Below, in pieces: positions 25,299-34,283 of a stretch of DNA of 64,000 nt; position 1 is the first letter of the stretch; every line of letters starts with the position of its first letter. The position numbers and the translations under genes were made by a program. The stretch comes from Roseomonas sp. (GTDB lineage Bacteria > Pseudomonadota > Alphaproteobacteria > Acetobacterales > Acetobacteraceae): positions 62,001-126,000 of the forward strand of contig JADCFA010000018.1 in assembly GCA_020249775.1 (NCBI GenBank), given 5' to 3'. The notes under the pieces are model-generated. The model did no database searches, was not told where the DNA came from, and saw only the letters and a list, made by a program, of their open reading frames with translations.

Positions 25299-26614
25299 TG
25301 GCCATTGCTCCCTTCGACATTCCCGCCATCGCGCAGTTGGTTGGCCGAGCGGACGGGTTCCGCCACCGTCAATGCGCAGCGCTCCGCTCGTTCGCGGACC
25401 ATCGCGGCAAGGCTTTCGATGGCCGTCCGATAGAAGCCAGGGCGCACCAACTCGGCGGCAACCTCGCCTGTTCGCGCAATCACGCCTTTGCTGATCTCCG
25501 CAACCCGTCTTCGTATCAGGGGCACGCCGAGTCCCGCGTCCGCCGCAAATGCTGCCCATCCCTTCGCGTCCAGTTCGGCGAGCGTGGCGCGTTTCCCGAT
25601 CTTCATGGCGAATTTCGGCGAGAGATCGGGATAGGCAACGGTCGCAAGCAAATCATACAGCGGGGCGAGGCGTGGGCCTTCGGCGTCGTAGAGGATCGAG
25701 AAATTCTTGCCGTGTGCGTCGGCGTTCCCGGCGATCACATTGAAGATCACCGCATCGAGAAGCTTCAGCACGTCGACGGCGGGCCTGGCGGCGACGCGGC
25801 GGAGCAGCGCGAAGCAATCCTTGAAGGTCGGGCCGCCCTCGCTGGCGTATTTGGTTTCCGGCGGCACGCCGAGCGCCTGGCAGAAATCCTCCTGGTGGAT
25901 CCGGCGCACAATGCCATCGGCGCCGATAGCGCGGTCATAGCGATGGACCAGCAGAAACGTTCGATCCTGAACGGTGCGCGCTTCTGCCTGCCCGACATCG
26001 AGACCGATTGCGGCAGCAAGGCGCATCACGAACGCTTCGTTCTCGGTCGTGGCCGCGAAACGCGATATCGGCGGCTTGAGAATATGCGTCGTGGCCTGGC
26101 CCGGCGCAGGCAACGCCACCGCTTCATCCAGCAGAACCACCGGCACCTTCGATTGCGCGCCGGCGAGCGAGAGGCGCAATCCTTCCTCGCCCGCGAGCAG
26201 CGGGCGGACGGGCAGCGCGTCCAGCACCCGGATCAGGCCTGCATCGTCAAGCGGGGTTGGCCGTTGATCGGGGGCAAGAGTAGCCGGTACTTCGCCGGGC
26301 GGCAGAAGTTGGAGCGCGCCCGCGACATCGCCGCCGAGACGATCGAGAAGGGCGAAATCATTGGCGCGCGACACGCCGAGTGCCTGAGCCGCCGCGTCGC
26401 GCTGGCCTTCCTCCGGCAGGAGGCCACCGAAGAACGGGCGGCACTCGCGGCGAGTGAACGGTTCCGCCCGCTTTGGCAGCGAAGCGGACAAGGGCTGCGC
26501 CGCCTCATCGTCAAGCCAATCCGGCGCATAGGCGAAGCCGAGTTCACCATGCTGGTCCTGCGTCAACTGGCCCACCAGGCGCCCGTCCCACCAGATATCG
26601 AGGGTGCGCGTCAT
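25295..26614 (-). CDS. hipA: HipA-family serine/threonine kinase toxin
   Basis: This 439-residue kinase toxin has all HipA hallmarks: an N-terminal subdomain (residues 1-110, FFGGLLPEEG motif), the regulatory-serine loop LSLAGAQSK at 148-156, catalytic loop NADAHGKNFS at 297-306 and metal-binding PLYDLL at 318-323. HipA enzymes phosphorylate translation factors such as glutamyl-tRNA synthetase and stop growth; the substrate here is unknown. The catalytic residues appear intact, so it should be active unless HipB is bound. ATG 26614 overlaps hipB by 4 nt. Several hundred upstream in-frame residues read through hipB and are not used. Confidence 0.92.
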   Translation of the reverse strand: MTRTLDIWWDGRLVGQLTQDQHGELGFAYAPDWLDDEAAQPLSASLPKRAEPFTRRECRPFFGGLLPEEGQRDAAAQALGVSRANDFALLDRLGGDVAGALQLLPPGEVPATLAPDQRPTPLDDAGLIRVLDALPVRPLLAGEEGLRLSLAGAQSKVPVVLLDEAVALPAPGQATTHILKPPISRFAATTENEAFVMRLAAAIGLDVGQAEARTVQDRTFLLVHRYDRAIGADGIVRRIHQEDFCQALGVPPETKYASEGGPTFKDCFALLRRVAARPAVDVLKLLDAVIFNVIAGNADAHGKNFSILYDAEGPRLAPLYDLLATVAYPDLSPKFAMKIGKRATLAELDAKGWAAFAADAGLGVPLIRRRVAEISKGVIARTGEVAAELVRPGFYRTAIESLAAMVRERAERCALTVAEPVRSANQLRDGGNVEGSNGQ

Positions 26615-26853
26615 CCCTTCCGCGCTCCTTTGGTGTCGGACGGCGGCGTGATATCGAGCGAACATCCGAGCGCAGACAGGACCTGAAGCGTCTTGCCGAT
26701 CTGTGCGGTCGGCTTGCCCGCTTCGAGATCGACGATGAAACGCAAGCCGACGCCCGCTGCACCCGCAAGCTCGTCCTGCCGCAGGCCAGCGGCTTTGCGG
26801 GTGGTTCGGACGATGTCGCCTATCTCGGCGGTGGTGAGGTTGCGTCTGGCCAT
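26611..26853 (-). CDS. hipB: HipB-family antitoxin and autorepressor
   Basis: This 80-residue XRE-type DNA-binding antitoxin (EIGDIVRTTRKAAGLRQDELAGAAGVGLRFIVDLEAGKPTAQIGKTLQVLSALG) forms the HTH and dimer interface of HipB. It binds HipA and represses the operon. The first residues MARRNLTTAEIG match usual HipB starts; the upstream in-frame ATG at 26880 would place the nearest operator inside the gene, so I prefer 26853. It is the first gene of the five-gene cargo operon. Three palindromic operators lie within 120 bp upstream. Confidence 0.9.
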   Translation of the reverse strand: MARRNLTTAEIGDIVRTTRKAAGLRQDELAGAAGVGLRFIVDLEAGKPTAQIGKTLQVLSALGCSLDITPPSDTKGARKG

Positions 26854-26858
26854 GATCT

Positions 26859-26971
26859 TTACCGAACGGGAAAGTATCATGGATTCCTGGAGAATGTCCA
26901 TCAGAATTTCCCGCTCGGGAAAGCCTGCGTCTCGGGGTAGCTCCCGGGCTTGAATTGTTCCCGCTCGGGAA
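26859..26971 (-). promoter_or_regulatory. Three phased HipB-type operators
   Basis: Two perfect palindromes, TTTCCC-GCTC-GGGAAA (26907-26922) and TTCCC-GCTC-GGGAA (26958-26971), and one degenerate copy TTACC-GAAC-GGGAA (26859-26872) lie just upstream of hipB. Their centres are 49 and 50 bp apart, nearly five helical turns, so bound HipB dimers would face the same side of the DNA. Multiple operators are typical of hip promoters. Confidence 0.78.
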
Positions 26972-27064
26972 AACGTGCCGATCGAGAGCCTCAGACGCTG
27001 CCGTGGCTCGACGCCAGTCCGCCGATCCCCTGTCTTTCTTCGCCACAGTACGATGACCCCCTGA

Positions 27065-27079
27065 GCGTTGTTGCAACGC
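27065..27079. promoter_or_regulatory. Palindrome upstream of trbB
   Basis: GCGTTG-TTG-CAACGC is a perfect palindrome with 6-bp arms, 76 bases upstream of the trbB start. It differs from the hip operators and could bind a regulator of the transfer operon. It lies between the divergent hipB and trbB genes. Confidence 0.4.
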
Positions 27080-27155
27080 CTCAATTCCTGCCTTTCTTAC
27101 TCATCCCCGATCCAGGGCCGCGCGTCGCGCGGGCCCGCAAGCGAACGGGGACGAC

Positions 27156-28145
27156 GTGGCGGTCAACCATCAGCAATCGGAAGCAGCCTCACGCGGCGCA
27201 CGCATGTTGCGCACCGCGTTGGGGCCTGCGATTGCCCGATTCTTGGAAGACCCTGCAGTCGTCGAGGTCATGCTCAACCCGGATGGGCGGCTCTGGGTCG
27301 ATCGGCTCTCTGACGGCCTCTCCGATACGGGAGAGCGACTTTCCGCGGCCGATGGCGAACGCATCGTCCGCCTCGTCGCCCATCATGTCGGCGCCGAGGT
27401 GCATGACCGTCGGCCGCGCGTCTCGGCCGAGCTGCCCGAAACCGGCGAGCGCTTCGAGGGCCTGCTGCCGCCGGTCGTGACGGCTCCGGTCTTCGCGATC
27501 CGCAAGCCCGCAGTCGCCGTCTTCACGCTCGACGACTATATCGCCGCCGGCATCATGACGGCAGACCAGGCCGCCATTCTCCGGCAGGCGGTCGCATCGC
27601 GCGCCAACATCCTCGTGGCCGGCGGAACCAGCACCGGCAAGACCACCCTGACCAATGCTCTGCTGGCCGAGGTCGCGAAGACGACCGACCGCGTCATCGT
27701 CATCGAAGACACACGCGAGCTGCAATGCCGGGCGCAGAACGTCGTCGCCATGCGCACCAAGGACGGCGTCGCGACGCTGTCCGACCTGGTGCGCTCGTCG
27801 CTGCGGCTGCGGCCGGATCGGATCCCGATCGGCGAGGTGCGTGGGTCAGAGGCGCTCGATCTCCTGAAGGCCTGGGGCACCGGCCATCCCGGCGGGATCG
27901 GCACGATTCACGCGGGCACTGCGCTCGGCGCGCTACGCCGCCTTGAACAGCTAATCCAGGAAGCCGTCGTCACCGTCCCCCGGGCACTGATCGCCGAGAC
28001 CATCGACCTCGTCGCCGTTCTCTCCGGCCGCGGTGCCGCGCGGCGCCTCGCCGAACTCGCCCGCGTCGACGGGCTCGCAGCGGACACCGACTACCGCCTT
28101 TCCCCTGCAACCCAGCCTCCAGCCCCACAAGGAGATCCCGCATGA
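27156..28145 (+). CDS. trbB: TrbB, VirB11-type secretion ATPase
   Basis: This 329-residue hexameric ATPase drives pilus assembly and DNA transfer at the cytoplasmic face. It has Walker [15 protein letters not shown] near residues 152-165, an Asp box [12 protein letters not shown], a His box [13 protein letters not shown] and LIQEAV. It is the first gene of the mating-pore operon and starts at GTG 27156 after a weak GGGG box; an ATG at 27204 would drop a short N-terminal tail. The stop overlaps trbC by 4 nt. The cargo operon separates it from the copG-like gene that would normally be adjacent. Confidence 0.93.
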   Translation: MAVNHQQSEAASRGARMLRTALGPAIARFLEDPAVVEVMLNPDGRLWVDRLSDGLSDTGERLSAADGERIVRLVAHHVGAEVHDRRPRVSAELPETGERFEGLLPPVVTAPVFAIRKPAVAVFTLDDYIAAGIMTADQAAILRQAVASRANILVAGGTSTGKTTLTNALLAEVAKTTDRVIVIEDTRELQCRAQNVVAMRTKDGVATLSDLVRSSLRLRPDRIPIGEVRGSEALDLLKAWGTGHPGGIGTIHAGTALGALRRLEQLIQEAVVTVPRALIAETIDLVAVLSGRGAARRLAELARVDGLAADTDYRLSPATQPPAPQGDPA

Positions 28146-28474
28146 TCCGACACATCGCGCGCGGCCATCAGCGCCTCGCGACCGCCGCCACCGCGCTGAC
28201 TCTGAGCTTCCTTCTGGCGCCCGCCGCCCACGCATCCGGCTCCTCCATGCCTTGGGAAGCGCCGCTGCAGTCCATCCTCCAGTCGATAGAGGGTCCGGTC
28301 GCCAAGATCATCGCGGTCATCATCATCATCGTCACCGGTCTGACGCTGGCGTTCGGCGACACGAGCGGGGGATTTCGCCGCCTTATCCAGATCGTCTTCG
28401 GCCTATCGATCGCCTTCGCGGCGTCCAGTTTCTTCCTGTCGTTCTTCTCGTTCGGCGGCGGGGCGCTCGTCTGA
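28142..28474 (+). CDS. trbC: TrbC, major conjugative pilin precursor
   Basis: This 110-residue protein has an N-terminal signal sequence ending near AHASG (about residue 31) and two hydrophobic helices (about 54-70 and 82-103), as in TrbC/VirB2 prepilins. The mature pilin is usually cut at both ends and cyclised by TraF, encoded at 14295. It overlaps trbB by 4 nt and trbD by one base. Confidence 0.88.
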   Translation: MIRHIARGHQRLATAATALTLSFLLAPAAHASGSSMPWEAPLQSILQSIEGPVAKIIAVIIIIVTGLTLAFGDTSGGFRRLIQIVFGLSIAFAASSFFLSFFSFGGGALV

Positions 28475-28755
28475 TGGCGGGCCTCCTGCATCATCCCGAT
28501 GAGGTCGCGGGCTTTTCGGTTCCTGTCCACCGCGCGCTGACCGAACATATCCTGCTGGGCGGCGCACCACGCAGCATCGCCATCATGAACGGCACACTCG
28601 CCGGCGCCGTCGGTCTCGGCTTGCGGCTGTGGCTAGTCGGTCTCCTCATCTGGGCGATCGGCCATTTCGCCGCCGTCTGGGCGGCGAAGCGCGATCCGCT
28701 CTTCGCGGAGGTGGGCCGCCGGCATTTGCGCATTCCGGGTCATTTCGCGGTCTGA
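28474..28755 (+). CDS. trbD: TrbD, VirB3-like membrane protein
   Basis: This 93-residue protein has two closely spaced membrane helices (about residues 38-70) after a polar N-terminus that includes EVAGFSVPVHRALTEHILLGGAPR, a strong TrbD/VirB3 feature. It sits in the inner membrane and works with TrbE; in some systems the two are fused. Start ATG overlaps the trbC stop by one base. Confidence 0.87.
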   Translation: MAGLLHHPDEVAGFSVPVHRALTEHILLGGAPRSIAIMNGTLAGAVGLGLRLWLVGLLIWAIGHFAAVWAAKRDPLFAEVGRRHLRIPGHFAV

Positions 28756-28764
28756 GGCGCGGCC

Positions 28765-31203
28765 ATGATGAACCTCGCCGAATATCGCCGCGCCGCGACC
28801 CGCCTCGCTGATTTCCTGCCCTGGGCGGCGCTGGTCGGCGAAGGGGTCGTGCTCAACAAGGATGGCAGCTTCCAGCGCACCGCGCGTTTTCGTGGTCCCG
28901 ATCTCGACTCTGCTGTGGCCGCCGAACTGGTCGCCGTCGCCGGTCGCCTCAACAACGCCTTCCGACGTCTGGGCTCGGGCTGGGCGATCTTTGTAGAAGC
29001 GCAGCGTCACGAGGCCGCCTCCTATCCGGCAAGCCGCTTCGCCGATGCCGCCTCCGCCCTCGTCGATGCCGAGCGCAAGGCCGACTTCGAGGAAGCCGGC
29101 GCGCATTACGAGTCGAGCTACTTCCTGACCTTCCTCTATCTCCCGCCCGCCGAGGACGCCGCACGGGCCGAGACCTGGCTCTACGAGGGCCGCCAACAAT
29201 CCGGCGTCGATCCCCATGAAGCCCTCGCGGCTTTCATTGACCGCACCAACCGGGTCCTCCAGCTCGTCGAAGGGTTCATGCCGGAATGCCGGTGGCTCGA
29301 TGACGCCGACACCCTGACCTACCTGCACGCGACAGTGTCCACGAAGCGCCACCGCGTGCGCGTTCCGGAACCGCCGATCTACCTCGATGCGCTTCTCGCC
29401 GATGAGCCGCTGACCGGCGGCCTCGAGCCGCGGCTCGGCTCCGCGCACGTGCGCGTACTGACGATCAACGGCTTTCCGACGGCAACGACGCCTGGAATTC
29501 TCGACGATCTCAACCGGCTCGCCTTTCCCTATCGCTGGTCCACGCGGGCGATCCTTCTCGACAAGACGGACGCCACCAAGCTGCTGACGCGCATCCGGCG
29601 GCAGTGGTTCGCCAAGCGCAAGTCGATCGCCGCGATCCTGAAGGAGGTGATGACCAACGAGGCATCCGCGCTCGTCGATACGGACGCTGCGAACAAGGCC
29701 GCCGATGCCGACATGGCCTTGCAAGAGCTAGGAGCCGACTATGCCGGTCAGGCCTATGTGACCGCCACCGTCACCGTCTGGGATGCCGATCCGCGCACCG
29801 CCGACGAGAAGCTGCGCCTCGTGGAAAAGGTCATCCAGGGCCGCGACTTCACCGCAATCTCCGAGACGATCAACGCCGTCGATGCCTGGCTCGGTTCGCT
29901 GCCCGGCCATGTCTACGCCAACGTCCGGCAGCCACCGATCTCAACCCTGAACCTCGCCCACATGATTCCGCTCTCGGCGGTCTGGGCCGGGCCGGAACGG
30001 GACGAGCATTTCGGTGCGCCGCCGCTGCTTTACGGCAAGACCGAAGGCAGCACGCCGTTTCGCTTTTCGCTGCATGTCGGCGACGTCGGCCACACGCTGG
30101 TCGTCGGGCCGACCGGCGCTGGCAAGTCCGTGCTGCTCGCGCTCATCGCGCTTCAATTTCGGCGCTATCCGGATGCACAAGTCTTCGCCTTCGACTTCGG
30201 CGGCTCGATCCGGGCGGTCGCGCTGGCGATGGGGGGCGACTGGCACGACCTCGGCGGCAGCCTGACGGACGGCGCCGCGTCGTCGGTGTCCCTTCAGCCG
30301 CTCGCGCGCGTTCACGAGACCCACGAGCGCGCATGGGCAGCCGACTGGATCGCCGCCATCCTTGCCCGCGAGGGCGTCACGATCACGCCGGAGGTGAAAG
30401 AACATCTCTGGACAGCGCTGACTTCGCTGGCGTCTGCGCCGCTCCCCGAGCGCACCCTGACAGGCCTTGCCGTCCTCCTTCAGTCGAACGATCTGAAGCA
30501 GGCGCTGAGACCCTATTGTGTTGGCGGTGCCTACGGACGGCTGCTGGACGCCGAAGGCGAGCAGCTAGGGGAAGCTGCGGTCCAGGCCTTTGAAACCGAA
30601 GGGCTGATCGGCGGCGGCGCGGCGCCGGCCGTCCTTGCGTATCTCTTCCATCGGATCGGCGACCGTCTGGATGGACGGCCAACGCTCCTGATCGTCGACG
30701 AAGGCTGGCTCGCGCTCGACGATGACGGCTTCGCGGCGCAACTGCGCGAATGGCTGAAGACGCTGCGCAAGAAGAACGCGTCCGTCGTCTTCGCCACGCA
30801 ATCGCTTGCCGACATCGACGGCAGCGCCATCGCGCCGGCCATCATCGAAAGCTGCCAGACGCGCCTGCTGCTGCCGAACGAACGCGCGATCGAGCCCCAG
30901 ATCACCACGATCTATCGACGCTTCGGCTTGAACGACCGCCAGATCGAGATCCTCAGCCGGGCCACGCCCAAGCGCGACTATTATTGCCAGTCGCGACGCG
31001 GCAACCGGCTGTTCGAGCTGGGGCTCTCCGAAGTCGCCCTCGCGCTTTGTGCGGCATCCTCGAAAGCTGATCAGGCCGCCATCGAGGCGATCCTCGCCGA
31101 GCATGGCCGCGACGGCTTCCTGCCGGCCTGGCTGCGCGCCCGCGATGTCGGATGGGCCGCCGACCTCATCCCCGATCTCACCAACCTGGAGCCCAAGCCA
31201 TGA
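28765..31203 (+). CDS. trbE: TrbE, VirB4-type transfer ATPase
   Basis: This 812-residue AAA+ ATPase powers pilus subunit extraction and secretion. It has Walker A VVGPTGAGKSVLL near residue 450, Walker B TLLIVDEGWLALDDDGF near 645 and a conserved VVFATQSLADIDGSAI segment near 675. The N-terminal half is the CagE/TrbE_VirB domain. Full length for the family. The stop overlaps trbJ by 4 nt. Confidence 0.93.
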   Translation: MMNLAEYRRAATRLADFLPWAALVGEGVVLNKDGSFQRTARFRGPDLDSAVAAELVAVAGRLNNAFRRLGSGWAIFVEAQRHEAASYPASRFADAASALVDAERKADFEEAGAHYESSYFLTFLYLPPAEDAARAETWLYEGRQQSGVDPHEALAAFIDRTNRVLQLVEGFMPECRWLDDADTLTYLHATVSTKRHRVRVPEPPIYLDALLADEPLTGGLEPRLGSAHVRVLTINGFPTATTPGILDDLNRLAFPYRWSTRAILLDKTDATKLLTRIRRQWFAKRKSIAAILKEVMTNEASALVDTDAANKAADADMALQELGADYAGQAYVTATVTVWDADPRTADEKLRLVEKVIQGRDFTAISETINAVDAWLGSLPGHVYANVRQPPISTLNLAHMIPLSAVWAGPERDEHFGAPPLLYGKTEGSTPFRFSLHVGDVGHTLVVGPTGAGKSVLLALIALQFRRYPDAQVFAFDFGGSIRAVALAMGGDWHDLGGSLTDGAASSVSLQPLARVHETHERAWAADWIAAILAREGVTITPEVKEHLWTALTSLASAPLPERTLTGLAVLLQSNDLKQALRPYCVGGAYGRLLDAEGEQLGEAAVQAFETEGLIGGGAAPAVLAYLFHRIGDRLDGRPTLLIVDEGWLALDDDGFAAQLREWLKTLRKKNASVVFATQSLADIDGSAIAPAIIESCQTRLLLPNERAIEPQITTIYRRFGLNDRQIEILSRATPKRDYYCQSRRGNRLFELGLSEVALALCAASSKADQAAIEAILAEHGRDGFLPAWLRARDVGWAADLIPDLTNLEPKP

Positions 31204-31961
31204 TGATCCGACGCTCTCGCGCGGCGCTGTTCGCCGCAACCATCCTGTCGATGCCCGTCGCCTTCTCACCGGTCTTTGTCACTCCGGCAGCGGCGCAGTG
31301 GGTCGTCTATGATCCGACCAACTATGTCCAGAATGTCCTATCGGCCGCGCGGGCGCTCGAGCAAATCAACAACCAGATCCAAAGCCTTCAGAACGAAGCG
31401 CAGATGCTGATCAACCAGGCCCGTAACCTCGCGAGCCTGCCCTATTCCTCGCTTCAGCAACTCCAGCAATCGGTGCAGCGCACGCAAGCGCTTCTGGGTC
31501 AGGCACAGCGCATCGCCTTCGACGTGCAGCAGATCGACCAAGCCTTTCAGAGCCAGTACGGCAACATCTCGCTGTCGACTTCGGATCAGCGGCTCATCTC
31601 CGATGCCCGATCGCGGTGGCAAAACACGGTCGGCGGCCTTCAGGACGCACTCCGCGTGCAGGCCGGTGTCGTCGGCAACATCGACACCAACCGCGCCGAG
31701 ATGGCGGCTCTGGTCGGGCAGAGCCAGGGCGCGACCGGCGCGCTTCAGGCGACCCAAGCAGGCAACCAGCTGCTCGCATTGCAGGCGCAGCAACTCGCAG
31801 ACCTGGTCGCGGTCGTCGCCGCCAACGGCCGAGCGCAGGCGCTTGTCGATGCCGAGCGCGCCGCAGCCGCCGAACAAGGCCGTGAACAGCGCCGCCGGTT
31901 CCTGACGCCCGGCTCCGGCTATCAGCCCGGCAACGCCCGGATGTTCCCGAACGGCAACTGA
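31200..31961 (+). CDS. trbJ: TrbJ, VirB5-like periplasmic pilus-tip protein
   Basis: This 253-residue exported protein has a signal peptide (hydrophobic residues 8-30, cleavage near AAAQW). A long helical region rich in Gln/Ala/Leu with coiled-coil heptads follows (about residues 45-215), as in TrbJ/VirB5. It helps pilus assembly or recipient recognition. ATG 31200 overlaps the trbE stop. Confidence 0.9.
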   Translation: MMIRRSRAALFAATILSMPVAFSPVFVTPAAAQWVVYDPTNYVQNVLSAARALEQINNQIQSLQNEAQMLINQARNLASLPYSSLQQLQQSVQRTQALLGQAQRIAFDVQQIDQAFQSQYGNISLSTSDQRLISDARSRWQNTVGGLQDALRVQAGVVGNIDTNRAEMAALVGQSQGATGALQATQAGNQLLALQAQQLADLVAVVAANGRAQALVDAERAAAAEQGREQRRRFLTPGSGYQPGNARMFPNGN

Positions 31962-31971
31962 GGACAGCAGG

Positions 31972-32253
31972 ATGGACGGCAAGACGCTGGCCCGCGTGGG
32001 CGCAATCATCTTCGTCTCTGTTGCGATCACGGCAACGGCGATCGAGATGAGCCGGAAGGAGGAAAGGCCAGCAATTCGGCCGACGCCCGTGCTTGAGGAG
32101 GCGGCGGACCCGCTGCGCGAGGGCCAGCGTCGCTGCCAGCAGATGGGGGAAGCCGCGGCTCGGGACAGCGAGTGTCTGCGCATCTGGGCCGAAACCCGCG
32201 ACCGTTTCCTTGGCACCCGCACCGCGCCGCAGCGCGCCGACGAAGGGCGGTGA
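31972..32253 (+). CDS. trbK: TrbK-type entry-exclusion candidate
   Basis: This 93-residue protein has an N-terminal hydrophobic helix (residues 8-24) and a charged periplasmic domain with two cysteines (RRCQQMGEAAARDSECLRIW). Small proteins with this pattern between trbJ and trbL are called TrbK-alt and are thought to prevent redundant transfer between cells already carrying the element. Identity rests on position and pattern because sequence conservation is low. Confidence 0.75.
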   Translation: MDGKTLARVGAIIFVSVAITATAIEMSRKEERPAIRPTPVLEEAADPLREGQRRCQQMGEAAARDSECLRIWAETRDRFLGTRTAPQRADEGR

Positions 32254-32256
32254 GCC

Positions 32257-33597
32257 ATGGGCGGCAGCGGCGTCATCGACAATTTCCTCGGGGTCTTCAC
32301 CTCCTACATCGACAGCGGGTTCGGCCTGCTCGGCGGCGAGGTGGCGTTTATCGCGACGACGCTGATCGTCATAGACGTCACGCTGGCCGCCCTGTTCTGG
32401 AGCTGGGGCGCGGACGACGACATCATCGCACGCCTTGTGAAGAAGACGCTGTTTGTGGGCGTCTTTGCCTACATCATCGGCAACTGGAACAACCTCGCGC
32501 GGATCGTCTTCGAAAGCTTCGCCGGCCTCGGCCTCCAGGCCTCCGGCACGGGCTTTTCCATCCAGGACCTGATGCGGCCGGGCCGGGTCGCGCAGACGGG
32601 CCTCGATGCGGCGAGGCCGCTGCTCGAATCCATCTCGAATCTGATGGGCTGGATCGCCTTCTTCGAAAACTTCATCCAGATCGCCTGCTTGCTCTTCGCC
32701 TGGGCGCTGGTGCTGCTCGCCTTCTTCATCCTCGCCATCCAGCTCTTCATCACGCTGATCGAATTCAAGCTGACCACGTTGGCTGGCTTTGTCCTGATCC
32801 CGTTCGGCCTGTTCGGGAAGACCGCCTTCATGGCCGAGCGCGTGCTGGGCAACGTCATCTCGTCAGGGATCAAGGTACTGGTGCTCGCCGTCATCATCGG
32901 CATCGGCTCGACTCTGTTCAGTCAGTTCACGGCAGGTTTCGGCGGTCAGCCACCGACTATCGACGACGCGATGGCCGTCGTATTGGCGGCGTTGTCCCTT
33001 CTCGGTCTCGGCATCTTCGGTCCCGGTATCGCCAACGGCATTGTTTCCGGCGGCCCGCAACTCGGCGCAGGTTCCGCCATCGGCACTGGCCTCGTCGCGG
33101 GCGGCGCAGCCATGGCTGCTGGCGGCGCGGCCGGGCTCGCCCTGCGCGGTGGCGCCAGCGCCATTTCCGGCGGCGCCGCTGCCGTGCGCGGTGGAGCCAC
33201 TGCGGCGGGTGCCGCCTCCGCTGCCTACAGTCTCGGCTCACTCGGCCAGTCGGGCGCCACCGGCGTGGCGTCGGGCCTCGGCGGTGTCGCACGAGCGGCC
33301 GGCGGCGCAGCAGCATCTCCGCTGCGCCGGGCCGCGCAAAGCGTTCGCTCCAGCTTCGCCGACGGCGTCAAAAGCGGTTTCGGAGCCACCGGCGGCTCTT
33401 CGAGCATGGGAACGGTTGCGAATGATGCCGCACCGGCTGCCACAGGCTCTGCCGCCAGCCCGCCGGCTTGGGCGCAGCGCATGCGGCGTGGGCAGACCAT
33501 GAGCCACGGCGTCACGCTCGCGGCACACGCGATCCGCTCGGGCGACAGCCATGGCGGCGGCTCTTCCATCAATCTCTCCGGAGGCGACCGCACATGA
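32257..33597 (+). CDS. trbL: TrbL, VirB6-like polytopic membrane protein
   Basis: This 446-residue inner-membrane protein has about six transmembrane helices between residues 15 and 260, followed by an extended Gly/Ala/Ser-rich C-terminal tail (260-446) typical of TrbL. It forms part of the inner-membrane channel. Start ATG is 3 nt after the trbK stop; the stop overlaps trbF. Confidence 0.92.
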   Translation: MGGSGVIDNFLGVFTSYIDSGFGLLGGEVAFIATTLIVIDVTLAALFWSWGADDDIIARLVKKTLFVGVFAYIIGNWNNLARIVFESFAGLGLQASGTGFSIQDLMRPGRVAQTGLDAARPLLESISNLMGWIAFFENFIQIACLLFAWALVLLAFFILAIQLFITLIEFKLTTLAGFVLIPFGLFGKTAFMAERVLGNVISSGIKVLVLAVIIGIGSTLFSQFTAGFGGQPPTIDDAMAVVLAALSLLGLGIFGPGIANGIVSGGPQLGAGSAIGTGLVAGGAAMAAGGAAGLALRGGASAISGGAAAVRGGATAAGAASAAYSLGSLGQSGATGVASGLGGVARAAGGAAASPLRRAAQSVRSSFADGVKSGFGATGGSSSMGTVANDAAPAATGSAASPPAWAQRMRRGQTMSHGVTLAAHAIRSGDSHGGGSSINLSGGDRT

Positions 33598-34283
33598 GCT
33601 TCTTCAAGCGACCCGCAACACACTATGGAAAGACGCCGGAGCCCGAGACGCCCTATCAGCGCGCGGCGCAGATCTGGGACGATCGGATCGGCTCAGCGCG
33701 TGTCCAGGCCCGAAACTGGCGGCTCATGGCCTTCGGCTGCCTGATCCTCTCTGCCGGCTTCGCCGCCGCGCTGGTCTGGCAGTCGGCGCGCGGGACCATC
33801 GTCCCGTGGGTGGTGCAGGTCGACAATCTCGGCCAGGCGCAGGCGGTCGCGCCGGCGCAGGCCGACTACCGCCCCACCGACCCGCAGGTGGCCTGGCATC
33901 TGGCTCGATTCATTGAGCAGGTCCGCTCGATCCCGGCCGACGCCATCGTCGTGCGGCAGAATTGGCTGCGCGCCTACGAGTTCACGACCGATCGCGGCGC
34001 GGCTGCCCTCAATGACTTCGCCCGCGCCAACGATCCGTTCACCCGCGTCGGCAAGCAGCAGGTGTCAATCGAAGTGTCGAGCGTGATCCGCGCGTCGCCT
34101 GACAGCTTTCGCGTTGCCTGGACCGAACGCCAGTACGAGAACGGCCAGCTCTCCACGACACAGCGCTGGACAGCCATCCTGACCATCGTGATCCAGCCCC
34201 CGCGCGACACCGAGCGGCTGCGGGCCAATCCGCTTGGGATCTACGTCAACGCTATCAACTGGTCGCGGGAGATGGGGCAATGA
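33594..34283 (+). CDS. trbF: TrbF, VirB8-like bridging protein
   Basis: This 229-residue bitopic protein has a short cytoplasmic tail (residues 1-42, beginning MSFFKRPATHYGKTPEPETPY), one membrane helix (about 44-62) and a periplasmic VirB8-like domain with IRQ/RQNWLRAYEF and a VSSVIRASPDSFRVAWTER strand set. It nucleates assembly of the mating pore. ATG 33594 overlaps the trbL stop and the end overlaps trbG. Confidence 0.92.
   Translation: MSFFKRPATHYGKTPEPETPYQRAAQIWDDRIGSARVQARNWRLMAFGCLILSAGFAAALVWQSARGTIVPWVVQVDNLGQAQAVAPAQADYRPTDPQVAWHLARFIEQVRSIPADAIVVRQNWLRAYEFTTDRGAAALNDFARANDPFTRVGKQQVSIEVSSVIRASPDSFRVAWTERQYENGQLSTTQRWTAILTIVIQPPRDTERLRANPLGIYVNAINWSREMGQ

Noticed and set aside
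25145-26686. 513-codon plus-strand frame across hipA
   Set aside because: Antisense to HipA catalytic motifs; no domain recognised.
32947-33600. GC-rich repetitive tail of trbL as an independent repeat or gene
   Set aside because: The Gly/Ala-rich tail is normal for TrbL and in frame.
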